Shown here: piece after piece, positions 1 through 6,266 of the stretch
Layout of the letters: every line of letters begins with the position of its first letter
Position numbering within the stretch: the stretch's first letter is position 1
Origin: Hyphomicrobiales bacterium
GTDB taxonomy: Bacteria > Pseudomonadota > Alphaproteobacteria > Rhizobiales > Xanthobacteraceae
Direction of reading: 5' to 3'
NCBI GenBank assembly: GCA_017304505.1
Contig: JAFKKQ010000374.1
Coordinates: forward strand, 1 to 6,606
DNA length: 6,606 nt
The notes under the pieces: model-generated
Told to the model about the DNA's origin: nothing
Seen by the model: only the letters and a program-made list of their open reading frames with translations
Databases searched by the model: none
Translations under genes and position numbers: made by a program

Positions 1-583
1 TGCGCCGCCACAGGCGGAGCACCTCGTCGCCCATCAGCAGCCGCGTCTGCGCGTCGAGCGCACCGAACGGCTCGTCGAGCAGGATCAGGCGCGGCTGAAG
101 CACCAGCGTGCGGGCGATGCAGACGCGCTGGCGCATGCCCCCCGACAATTGCGACGGATAAGCGCGCGCGAAGTCCTTGAGTCCCATGAACGCCAGCGCA
201 TCGTCGACACGCCGGCGCACCTCGGCGTCGGGCGCGCCGCTGCGGCGCAAGCCAAACGCGGCGTTGTCCCAGACCGTAAGCCAAGGAAAGCTTGCGTCCT
301 CCTGGAACACAACGCCGATGCCGTCGGGAACGTCGCCCGTGACCGGGCGGCCCTCGAACGTCACCGTCCCTTCCGTCGGCGGCTGCAACCCCGCCAGCAC
401 CTCCAGCAGCGTGGACTTGCCGCAACCGGAGGGGCCCACGACCGCAAAGAATTCGCCGCGCCGCAGATCGAGGTCGATCGGCCCGAGCGCATGCACGGGC
501 TGCGTGCCCGCCGCCCCCGGATAGACCCGCGTCACACCAGAAAGCGAAGCGTGAATTTGGTTATCCGGGGGCGCGGTCATCAT
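1..583 (-). CDS. ABC transporter ATP-binding protein, NitT/TauT (SsuB/TauB-like) family, 3' end cut by window edge
   Basis: This is the cytoplasmic ATPase that powers an ABC importer, probably for a small organic anion. About 194 residues are visible and the C-terminus lies off the left edge. Motifs, counted from the ATG at 583: Walker A GPSGCGKST at 50-58, Q-loop glutamine in VVFQED at 94, signature LSGGM at 146-150, Walker B LILLDEP at 166-172 with catalytic Glu171, and D-loop GALD at 174-177. The WLTVWDNAAFGL segment after the Q-loop is typical of nitrate/sulfonate/taurine-type ATPases. The start overlaps the stop of the upstream binding-protein gene as ATGA, which implies translational coupling; a second ATG follows directly and could be the start instead. 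No strong Shine-Dalgarno is seen, consistent with coupling. The substrate cannot be read from this subunit. Family assignment is firm; subfamily is likely. Confidence 0.95.
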   Translation of the reverse strand, partial: MMTAPPDNQIHASLSGVTRVYPGAAGTQPVHALGPIDLDLRRGEFFAVVGPSGCGKSTLLEVLAGLQPPTEGTVTFEGRPVTGDVPDGIGVVFQEDASFPWLTVWDNAAFGLRRSGAPDAEVRRRVDDALAFMGLKDFARAYPSQLSGGMRQRVCIARTLVLQPRLILLDEPFGALDAQTRLLMGDEVLRLWRR

Positions 584-1542
584 TTCTGCAGATTAGCCGG
601 AAGGAACGCGCTGGTGTACAGCGACTTCACGTCGACGTCCTTCTCCAGCATCTTCACGTACTTCATGGCCTTGATCGTGTTCTCGAGCAGCTTCACATCA
701 ATCGGCCCGTCGCTCCAGAACTTGACCGCCACAAGATCCTTGACCATCGCGGCAACCTGCTCCGGCGGCAGCGGCGCGTAGATCTTGGTCAGAATCTTGA
801 TCGCTTCGTCGGTGTGTTCATAGATGAACTTGGCCGCCTCGATACGGGCCGCCTGGATCGCCTTGATCTTGTCGGGATGCTCCTTCATCGCCTTGCCGGT
901 GGCAATGCCGAGTTGCGGCGGCAGCAGCGGCAGTTCCTTGCCGCTGATCAAGGCCCGATATTTCTTGTCGCCCCCACGCATGCGGTAGAGGATCACGGGA
1001 ATGGCCGTGGAATCCACCGCCCCATTCTCCATCGCCGTCAGCGCGCCGCTCAAGCTGCCGAGCGCAACCATCTGGGTGTCGCCCTGCTTCAGGCCGGCTT
1101 TCTCCATCACCAGCACGCTCATCATTTCGCCGAGCGACTTCGGGTTGCTGATGCCGATCTTCTTGCCCTTGAGGTCTTTCGCGGTCTTGATCGGCGAATT
1201 GGGCATCACGATCTGGACCAGCGCGAGCGAGGTCGAGGTGATATTGGTGATCTTGATGTCCTGTCCCTGCTCGATGGCCGCAATGGCCGGCGCGGGCGAC
1301 ACGTCGCCGTAGCCGATCGCGGTCGCCATCGCGCCGCGAACCGATGCGCCGCCGCCGGCGCCCGAAATGATGCCGGTGATGTCGACACCGTGCTTCTTGA
1401 AAAAGCCCTTCTCCAGCGCAACGCCGTAGACCGCACCCGAAGGGTCGTTCTTGTATTGGGTGACGAACAGATCCTCCGCCGCAGCCGGCTGAACCGCTGC
1501 GAGACCGAACGCCAGGATAAACAGGCCGCTGGCAAGCTTCAT
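580..1542 (-). CDS. ABC transporter periplasmic substrate-binding protein, NMT1/SsuA-like
   Basis: A 320-residue exported solute receptor that would deliver ligand to the membrane permease of the importer whose ATPase follows it. Residues 1-22 form a signal peptide: Met-Lys, a hydrophobic core LFILAFGLAAV, then an AAA cleavage site before Glu23. The mature protein has the family's features: ALEKGFFKKHG (42-52) near the N-terminus, a Gly-rich stretch (GAGGGA, 61-66) where ligand-contacting loops lie in relatives, and AKDLKGKKIGIS (121-132) at the start of the second lobe. The frame stays open far upstream, but the start at 1542 is preferred because it carries the signal peptide and a strong ribosome-binding site eight bases before it. 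The length is normal for the family. Ligands of this family include nitrate, sulfonates, taurine, thiamine precursors and aromatic acids, and nothing here decides between them. The gene diverges from an acyl-CoA dehydrogenase, a weak hint of a carboxylic acid. Confidence 0.93.
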   Translation of the reverse strand: MKLASGLFILAFGLAAVQPAAAEDLFVTQYKNDPSGAVYGVALEKGFFKKHGVDITGIISGAGGGASVRGAMATAIGYGDVSPAPAIAAIEQGQDIKITNITSTSLALVQIVMPNSPIKTAKDLKGKKIGISNPKSLGEMMSVLVMEKAGLKQGDTQMVALGSLSGALTAMENGAVDSTAIPVILYRMRGGDKKYRALISGKELPLLPPQLGIATGKAMKEHPDKIKAIQAARIEAAKFIYEHTDEAIKILTKIYAPLPPEQVAAMVKDLVAVKFWSDGPIDVKLLENTIKAMKYVKMLEKDVDVKSLYTSAFLPANLQK

Positions 1543-1680
1543 CGCGATTTCCTCCCTAAAACGACTCCGGTTCCGCCGCCGGTTGTCGGACAGCTCACCG
1601 CGTTTCGCAAGCGTATCGTGGACCGCCGAATGTGTATATCGCAACGTTGACGCGGCGGCGGCGTGGCCTAGGATCGGAGC
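1543..1680. other. Divergent intergenic region between importer operon and acyl-CoA dehydrogenase
   Basis: This 138-base gap must hold the start signals of both the leftward importer operon and the rightward dehydrogenase. A short AT-rich patch (TGTGTATATC, 1631-1640) is the only candidate for a -10 region on either strand, and I find no good -35 hexamer at the right spacing for it. The motif CCGGTT occurs twice close together near 1567-1584, but it is not a convincing operator. The dehydrogenase has a modest ribosome-binding site, AGGA at 1670-1673, seven bases before its ATG. No gene is seen here. Confidence 0.5.
1551..1557 (-). promoter_or_regulatory. Strong Shine-Dalgarno of the binding-protein gene
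   Basis: Read on the minus strand this is AGGGAGG, eight bases before the ATG at 1542. It fixes the start within a frame that stays open for about 590 codons further upstream, and it is the strongest ribosome-binding site in the window, fitting a highly expressed periplasmic receptor. Confidence 0.85.
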
Positions 1681-3459
1681 ATGACTTATCGCGCGCCGGT
1701 CGCCGACATCGCGTTCACGCTCAGGCATGGCGGTGGGCTTGGCACTGGGCTTGGCACTGGGCTTGCGCCGGCGCAGGGCGGCCTCGGCCCCGAGGACATC
1801 GACGCCGTGCTGCAGGAGGCCGGCCGGCTCGCCAACGATGTCATCGCACCGCTCAACGCCGTCGGCGACCGCACCGGGGCCGTTTTCAAGGATGGCATCG
1901 TCACCACCCCGCCTGGGTGGAAGGAAGCCTATCGCGCCTGGACGGCCGGCGGCTGGAATGCCGTGTCGCTGCCGCCCGAATGGGGCGGCCAGGGACTGCC
2001 GCACGCGCTCAACGCCGCCTGCATCGAGATGTGGAATTCGGCCGCGATGGCCTTCGGCATCGGCCCCGTGCTGACCATCGGCGCGGCCGAAACGCTGGCG
2101 GTCTACGGCTCCGACGACCTCAAACGCACGTACCTGCCCAAGCTCGTATCCGGCGAATGGACGGGCACGATGCAGCTCACCGAACCGCAGGCCGGCACCG
2201 ATGTCGGCGCGCTGCGCAGCAAGGCCGAACGCGCGGGCGATGGCACCTATCGCATCACCGGGCAGAAAATCTTTATCACCTACGGCGAGCACGATCTCAC
2301 CGACAACATTATCCATTTCGTGCTGGCGCGCCTTTCCGACGCGCCGCCCGGCAACAGAGGGATTTCGCTGTTCCTGGTGCCGAAATTCCTGGTGAACGCC
2401 GACGGCTCGCTCGGCGCGCGAAACGATGCGCGCGCGCATTCGGTCGAGCACAAGCTCGGCATCCACGCCTCGCCCACCTGCACGATGGTGTACGGCGACA
2501 ACGGCGGGGCGACGGCTTATCTCGTCGGCGAGGAGAACCGCGGCCTCGCCCACATGTTCACGATGATGAACCTGGCGCGACTCTCGGTCGGCCTGCAAGG
2601 CGTCGGCATCGCCGAGCGCGCGACGCAGCAGGCGATGCAATATGCCCACGAGCGCAAGCAGGGCCGCGCGCTCGGCGTGACATCCGGATCGAGCGCGATC
2701 ATCGAACACCCCGACGTCAAGCGGATGCTGATGACGATGCGCTCGCTGACGCGCGCCGCGCGCGCCATCTGCTACGCGACCGCCGGAGCGATCGACGGCA
2801 GCCACGGCAAGGGCGACGCCGCCAAGGCTGCGGACAACCGCGCGGCCCTGTTGACGCCCGTCGCCAAGGCATTCTCGACCGATATCGGCATCGAGGTCGC
2901 CTCGCTCGGCATCCAGGTCCACGGTGGCATGGGCTTCATCGAGGAAACCGGCGCGGCGCAGCATCTGCGCGATGCGCGGATCGCCGCGATCTACGAGGGC
3001 ACCAACGGCATTCAGGCCATCGACCTCGTGATGCGCAAGCTGCCGCTCGACGGCGGCGCGGTGGTGCGTGCCTATCTCGATGAATTGCGTGCGATCGTGC
3101 AAGCGGTGCAGGCCACCAACGATCCCGCGTTCGGCCGCACCGGTGCGCGGCTCGCCGAAGCGGTGGACAATCTTGAGCGCGCGACCGCGTGGCTCCTGGA
3201 GCGGATCGAGAGCGAGCCCCAATCCGCGCTCGCTGGCGCGACGCCCTATCTGCGCCTGTTCGGCGCCGCCGCCGGAGGCTGCCTGCTCGCGCACGAGGCA
3301 CTGGCGGCCAAGCAAACCGGCGACGGCGAGCCGGCATCGCGCATCGCCATCGCGCGTTTCTTTGCCGAGAACATCGCGGTGCAGGCCCAGGGCCTCGAAC
3401 GCACGGTGACCGAGGGTGCCGACAGCGTCAACACCGCCGACGCGGTGTTGACCGACTGA
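1681..3459 (+). CDS. Acyl-CoA dehydrogenase, long DmdC-like class with extra C-terminal domain
   Basis: A cytoplasmic FAD flavoenzyme of 592 residues that introduces the alpha,beta double bond into an acyl-CoA and passes electrons to electron-transfer flavoprotein. The order is a short N-terminal extension (MTYRAPV start), N-terminal helical domain (about 40-155), middle beta domain with signature TEPQAGTDVG (167-176), C-terminal helical domain, and an additional C-terminal domain (about 465-590) found in the roughly 600-residue class that includes 3-methylmercaptopropionyl-CoA dehydrogenase. The second signature runs GGMGFIEETGA (415-425) into IYEGTNGIQ, where Glu439 is the expected catalytic base. 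The FAD-binding GEENRGL is at 283-289. All key residues are present, so the enzyme should be active. The substrate is not determined; DmdC-like members also act on other short or medium acyl-CoAs. A slippage-type GLGT repeat lies at residues 19-28. The importer operon diverges upstream; the next gene converges. Confidence 0.97.
   Translation: MTYRAPVADIAFTLRHGGGLGTGLGTGLAPAQGGLGPEDIDAVLQEAGRLANDVIAPLNAVGDRTGAVFKDGIVTTPPGWKEAYRAWTAGGWNAVSLPPEWGGQGLPHALNAACIEMWNSAAMAFGIGPVLTIGAAETLAVYGSDDLKRTYLPKLVSGEWTGTMQLTEPQAGTDVGALRSKAERAGDGTYRITGQKIFITYGEHDLTDNIIHFVLARLSDAPPGNRGISLFLVPKFLVNADGSLGARNDARAHSVEHKLGIHASPTCTMVYGDNGGATAYLVGEENRGLAHMFTMMNLARLSVGLQGVGIAERATQQAMQYAHERKQGRALGVTSGSSAIIEHPDVKRMLMTMRSLTRAARAICYATAGAIDGSHGKGDAAKAADNRAALLTPVAKAFSTDIGIEVASLGIQVHGGMGFIEETGAAQHLRDARIAAIYEGTNGIQAIDLVMRKLPLDGGAVVRAYLDELRAIVQAVQATNDPAFGRTGARLAEAVDNLERATAWLLERIESEPQSALAGATPYLRLFGAAAGGCLLAHEALAAKQTGDGEPASRIAIARFFAENIAVQAQGLERTVTEGADSVNTADAVLTD
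1735..1765 (+). repeat. 12-bp tandem repeat (about 2.6 copies) inside the acyl-CoA dehydrogenase gene
   Basis: The unit GGGCTTGGCACT occurs exactly at 1735-1746 and 1747-1758, followed by a partial copy GGGCTTG at 1759-1765. It is in frame and codes for Gly-Leu-Gly-Thr twice and then Gly-Leu (residues 19-28). The copies are identical at DNA level, including the CTT and ACT codons, which suggests recent duplication by replication slippage rather than selected protein repetition. It falls between the N-terminal extension and the first helical domain, where length change would probably be tolerated. Confidence 0.9.
3427..3452. terminator. Perfect 11-bp stem-loop between convergent genes, possible bidirectional terminator
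   Basis: The arms GTCAACACCGC (3427-3437) and GCGGTGTTGAC (3442-3452) are exact reverse complements around a 4-base loop CGAC. The hairpin lies in the last codons of the acyl-CoA dehydrogenase, four bases before its TGA, and 13 bases beyond the stop of the convergent hydrolase gene. The genes are only 6 bases apart, so any shared 3' end signal must lie inside coding sequence. Neither side carries a real U-tract (only CTTTCG on the plus side), so intrinsic termination would be imperfect; a 3'-end stabiliser is an alternative. The structure itself is certain; its role is inferred. Confidence 0.5.
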
Positions 3460-3465
3460 CTTTCG

Positions 3466-4176
3466 CTAGTTGTGAAAATGCGCGGCGAGCGCGACGACTT
3501 TGCCATCGAGTCCCTTGAAGCCGTGATGCGACTGGGCTTTGCAGGGTTTGCCATTGTCCCCACCGCCATCGAGCCAGACCACCCGCGCCCTCCCCGCCGA
3601 CCAGCGGATGAACGGATCGACACCAGCGGGCGACGTGAAGTGGCAACCGTCGTGGCGATGATGGATGACCAGCGTCGGCGGCAGCGCCTGCGGCGAGTGC
3701 AGGATATTCATGACGTTCTCGCGCGAGCCGGATTCGTCCGACAGGAAGCCCGACGTCAGCACCAGCGCGTCCGGGCGAGCGCCATGCGCCAAGCCCCGCG
3801 CGGCGCGCAGCGTTCCGCGACTTGTCGCGACGACAGACACCGGCCGCTTGATTGCCGCCATATACTTGACCGCGGCCGACAGATCGACGCCCGCATCGAC
3901 CACAAGCACCGCCAGCCCTGCCGCACGATAGGCTCCACGGGTCCGCACCAATTGATTGCGTGCAAGCCCGCCGTGGATCGAGCCATCGCGGCCGATCTTC
4001 AGGTTGCCGTTGCCGCCGGGCATTAGGATAACGCTTCCCCGCGGGTTTGCCGGCTTGAGCAGAAGCGCCTCGGACCCGCCGATGCTGACCGCTTCCTGAG
4101 CGTCGGCAAGGCCGGCGCCGGCCATGAACAGAATCGCTGCAACCAACGAAGCCAAACGGACGTGTCTGCGTTTCAT
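3466..4176 (-). CDS. Exported alpha/beta-hydrolase-like protein of unknown substrate
   Basis: A 236-residue protein I do not recognise by name. The start at 4176 is chosen because a GGGGA ribosome-binding sequence lies six bases upstream and the protein then opens with a clean signal peptide: MKRRHVR, hydrophobic core LASLVAAILFMAGAG, and cleavage at ADA before Gln27. An ATG two codons upstream (4182) and one at 4251 are poorer choices. The mature part looks like a small alpha/beta hydrolase: a beta strand leading to MPGGNG (about 52-57), VVATSRGT with candidate nucleophile Ser119 in an A-x-S-x-G elbow, HRHDGC with candidate acid Asp176, and SHHGF with candidate base His217 or His218 near the C-terminus. 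Ala in place of the first Gly of the elbow is unusual. Likely periplasmic. It converges on the acyl-CoA dehydrogenase and diverges from the short-chain dehydrogenase. The fold is likely; the reaction is unknown. Confidence 0.75.
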   Translation of the reverse strand: MKRRHVRLASLVAAILFMAGAGLADAQEAVSIGGSEALLLKPANPRGSVILMPGGNGNLKIGRDGSIHGGLARNQLVRTRGAYRAAGLAVLVVDAGVDLSAAVKYMAAIKRPVSVVATSRGTLRAARGLAHGARPDALVLTSGFLSDESGSRENVMNILHSPQALPPTLVIHHRHDGCHFTSPAGVDPFIRWSAGRARVVWLDGGGDNGKPCKAQSHHGFKGLDGKVVALAAHFHN

Positions 4177-4344
4177 TGCCATTCCCCGCCATAGGACTGC
4201 CGCCCCCGCCCGGCCCTTCCTGCAGAATCCGCAAGATCGCCAGCATGGCACTCAAAAATACGCCTTCTCAAAAATACACCTGGAGCACGTCGACTGAAAT
4301 AGCCGTAAGATGGCGGTGCCGATCCACCGCGTGGAGCAACCTCG
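4177..4344. other. Divergent intergenic region between hydrolase-like gene and short-chain dehydrogenase
   Basis: This 168-base gap separates two divergent starts and contains the AT-rich direct repeat at 4251-4281. No convincing -35/-10 pair was found; TAAGAT at about 4305-4310 is a weak -10 candidate for the rightward gene without a matching -35. The rightward ribosome-binding site is GGAG at 4333-4336, eight bases before the ATG. It falls in the right arm of a small inverted repeat, TCCAC/GTGGA at 4323-4335. Confidence 0.5.
4251..4281. repeat. 15-base AT-rich tandem direct repeat, candidate operator
   Basis: CTCAAAAATACGCCT (4251-4265) and CTCAAAAATACACCT (4267-4281) match at 14 of 15 positions with one base between, giving a 16-base period. 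They sit almost midway between the two divergent starts: 74 bases from the leftward start and 63 from the rightward. The A-tracts stand out from the GC-rich surroundings. Use as a binding site for a regulator shared by both genes, or as part of a promoter, is inferred. Confidence 0.55.
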
Positions 4345-5217
4345 ATGTCGCTTAACGGCAAAACGCTGTTCATCACCGGCGCCTCGCGCGGGATCGGCCT
4401 TGCCATTGCGCTGCGCGCCGCGCGCGACGGCGCTAACATCGCCATCGCCGCCAAGACGGAAACCCCGCATCCGAAACTGGAAGGTACCATCTATACGGCG
4501 GCCGAGCAGATCGAGAAGGCCGGCGGTCGCGCCCTGCCCCTCGTCGTCGACGTGCGCGATGAGGCGATGGTGAAATCGGCCGTCGACAAGACCGCCGCGG
4601 CGTTCGGCGGCATCGACATCCTGGTCAACAACGCCAGCGCCGTCTCGCGCACGCCGGCCGTCGACACCGAGATGAGGCGCTACGACCTGATGCAAGCCAT
4701 CAACACCCGCGGCACCTTCATGGTGTCGAAATACGCCATCCCCTATCTTGAGAAGGGATCGAATCCGCACATCCTGATGAACTCGCCACCGCTCGATATG
4801 CAGGAGAAATGGTTTGCCGGCTCGACCGCGTATTCCATTGCCAAGTTCGGCATGAGCCTGGTGGCGCTGGGGCTTGCCGGCGAGCTTCGCGACAAGGGCA
4901 TCGCCGTCAACGCGCTGTGGCCGCGTGTCACCATCGCGACCGCGGCGATCAGGAACCTGCTCGGCGGCGAGCGCGTGATGCGCATGTCGCGCACGCCTGA
5001 GATCATGGCCGATGCCGCTTACACGATCTTCCATAAGCCGGCGGCGAGCTTCACCGGGCATTTCCTGATCGACGATTCGTTCCTCGCCGCCGAAGGCGTA
5101 ACCGACTTCGAGAAATATCGCGCCTGGCCGGGCGAGCCGCTGGCCGGGACATTCTTCGTTCCCGACGCCCCGCCTCCGCCGCCCGGCGTCACCGTCAGCG
5201 GCAAAAGATGGGATTGA
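4345..5217 (+). CDS. Short-chain dehydrogenase/reductase, HSDL2-like
   Basis: A 290-residue cytoplasmic NAD(P)-dependent oxidoreductase. The Rossmann motif TGASRGIG is at 11-18, NNAS at 95-98, and the active site is Ser147 (in NSPPLD), Tyr163 and Lys167 in YSIAK. Arg15 and Lys37 (end of the second strand) suggest preference for NADP(H). The SPPLD loop, the KFGMSLVALGLAGEL helix and VNALWPR after it are hallmarks of the HSDL2-type class, which in animals carries an added SCP2 sterol-carrier domain; that domain is absent here. Bacterial relatives are sometimes labelled citronellol/citronellal dehydrogenase, but the substrate is not established from sequence. The C-terminus carries a run of five prolines (276-280) and a short tail ending GKRWD. 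GGAG lies eight bases before the ATG. The deacetylase gene follows after 62 bases, so the two may be cotranscribed. Confidence 0.95.
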   Translation: MSLNGKTLFITGASRGIGLAIALRAARDGANIAIAAKTETPHPKLEGTIYTAAEQIEKAGGRALPLVVDVRDEAMVKSAVDKTAAAFGGIDILVNNASAVSRTPAVDTEMRRYDLMQAINTRGTFMVSKYAIPYLEKGSNPHILMNSPPLDMQEKWFAGSTAYSIAKFGMSLVALGLAGELRDKGIAVNALWPRVTIATAAIRNLLGGERVMRMSRTPEIMADAAYTIFHKPAASFTGHFLIDDSFLAAEGVTDFEKYRAWPGEPLAGTFFVPDAPPPPPGVTVSGKRWD

Positions 5218-5245
5218 TCTTTCGTCCTCGGCACTGAGCGCTTAA

Positions 5246-5258
5246 GTGTCGGGGACAC
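5246..5258. repeat. Small inverted repeat upstream of the deacetylase gene
   Basis: GTGTC (5246-5250) and GACAC (5254-5258) are exact reverse complements around GGG. The repeat lies in the 62-base gap between the dehydrogenase and deacetylase genes, directly before a possible alternative ATG at 5259. It could be a weak hairpin or a protein site; five-base arms can arise by chance. Confidence 0.4.
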
Positions 5259-5279
5259 ATGCCTTGTCCGGATCATGCC

Positions 5280-6209
5280 ATGACGACCTTGTTGATCACG
5301 CATCCCGCCTCGCTCAATCACCTCAACGGCCCGGGCCATCCGGAGCGGGCGGATCGCATTCGCGCCATCGCAAGCGTGCTCGAGCAGGAGCCGTTCCACG
5401 ATCTCGCGCGCGAAGACGCGCCGGCCGCAGCGCTTGAGACGATCGCGCTGTGCCACCCGATGGATTACGTCGAGGAAATCCGCGACGCCGCGCCCCAGGA
5501 TGGTCTGGTGCAGCTTGACGCCGACACTTCGATGTCGCCCGGCACCTTCGAGGCGGCGCTGCGCGCCGTCGGCGGCACCACCCGCGCGGTCGACGCGGTG
5601 CTGACCGGGGAATTCGACAACGCCTTCGTCGCCCAGCGCCCTCCCGGCCACCACGCGGAGTCCGTCCGCCCGATGGGCTTCTGCATCTTCAACCAGGCGG
5701 CCATCGCCGCGCGCTATGCACAAAAGAAGCATGGCCTGCATCGCGTCGCCGTGGTCGATTTCGACGTGCATCACGGCAACGGGACGCAGGAGATCTTCTG
5801 GTCCGATCCCACGCTGATGTACGGCTCGACGCACCAGATGCCGCTCTATCCCGGTACGGGTGCCGTCTCCGAGCGCGGCGAACATGACAACATCGTCAAC
5901 GCGCCGCTGCGGCCGGGCGACGGCGGCGAGCAATTCCGCGAGGCGATGGAATCTCGCATCCTGCCCCGGCTGGCCGCGTTCGGGCCGGAGCTGGTGATTG
6001 TTTCGGCCGGATTCGACGCGCACCGGCGCGATCCCCTCGCCAACCTGCAACTGGTCGAGGAGGATTTCGGCTGGGCCACCCGCCGGATCATGGAGGTTGC
6101 CAACAAGACCGCGCAGGGGCGGCTGGTGTCGACCCTGGAGGGCGGCTACGACCTGGAAGGCCTGTCGAAATCGACATCGGCCCATGTCATCGCTTTGATG
6201 CGCGGCTAA
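5280..6209 (+). CDS. Histone deacetylase family protein (class II HDAC-like zinc amidohydrolase)
   Basis: A 309-residue metal-dependent deacetylase that removes acetyl groups from an amine or lysine by zinc-activated water. Bacterial members act on acetylpolyamines, acetyl-lysine proteins or other small amides, and which applies here is open. It opens with TLLITHP and GPGHPERADR, typical of the family. Active-site features: tandem His124-His125 in RPPGHHAE; zinc ligands Asp162 and His164 in DFDVHHGNGTQ, and Asp246 in SAGFDAH; catalytic Tyr290 in EGGYD. All are intact. The DxDVHHGNGTQ form is class II-like. An in-frame ATG at 5259 would add seven residues (MPCPDHA), but MTTLLITHP at 5280 matches how relatives begin and has GGA seven bases upstream. 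The protein is cytoplasmic with no signal peptide. xseB follows after 57 bases, probably in the same transcript. Confidence 0.95.
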   Translation: MTTLLITHPASLNHLNGPGHPERADRIRAIASVLEQEPFHDLAREDAPAAALETIALCHPMDYVEEIRDAAPQDGLVQLDADTSMSPGTFEAALRAVGGTTRAVDAVLTGEFDNAFVAQRPPGHHAESVRPMGFCIFNQAAIAARYAQKKHGLHRVAVVDFDVHHGNGTQEIFWSDPTLMYGSTHQMPLYPGTGAVSERGEHDNIVNAPLRPGDGGEQFREAMESRILPRLAAFGPELVIVSAGFDAHRRDPLANLQLVEEDFGWATRRIMEVANKTAQGRLVSTLEGGYDLEGLSKSTSAHVIALMRG

Positions 6210-6232
6210 GATTACGATAGACGTGCCGACTC

Positions 6233-6245
6233 GTTCGGACCGAAC
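6233..6245. repeat. Perfect 13-base palindrome between deacetylase gene and xseB
   Basis: GTTCGG (6233-6238) and CCGAAC (6240-6245) are exact reverse complements around a single A. It is 21 bases before the xseB start. It could be a dimer-binding site or, with a three-base loop, a small 5-bp hairpin in the transcript. It does not have the direct-repeat form of the alphaproteobacterial LexA box (GTTC-N7-GTTC). Confidence 0.5.
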
Positions 6246-6266
6246 CCCAGCCTGACAAGGACCACG

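Noticed and set aside
1631..1640. TGTGTATATC as a sigma-70 -10 element
   Set aside because: Only four of six bases match and no -35-like hexamer lies 16-18 bases away on either strand.
1543..3315. Long minus-strand open frame fused in frame upstream of the binding-protein gene (total 911 codons)
   Set aside because: It is antisense to the clear acyl-CoA dehydrogenase. Its low-complexity Arg/Ala/Gly/His-rich sequence is what GC-rich codon bias produces opposite a real gene. The signal peptide and strong ribosome-binding site fix the true start at 1542.
4252..5061. 269-codon minus-strand open frame
   Set aside because: It is opposite the short-chain dehydrogenase and has the composition of a shadow frame.
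5170..5184. Proline run at the end of the short-chain dehydrogenase as a frameshift sign
   Set aside because: The frame is uninterrupted through GKRWD to a stop, the core domain is complete before it, and variable tails are usual in this class.
5019..6185. 388-codon minus-strand open frame
   Set aside because: It lies opposite the deacetylase gene, whose active-site motifs are all intact on the plus strand, and has no recognisable family features.
6233..6245. LexA/SOS box upstream of xseB
   Set aside because: Alphaproteobacterial LexA sites are direct repeats GTTC-N7-GTTC. Here the GTTC and GAAC halves face each other with five bases between, and no second direct copy is present.
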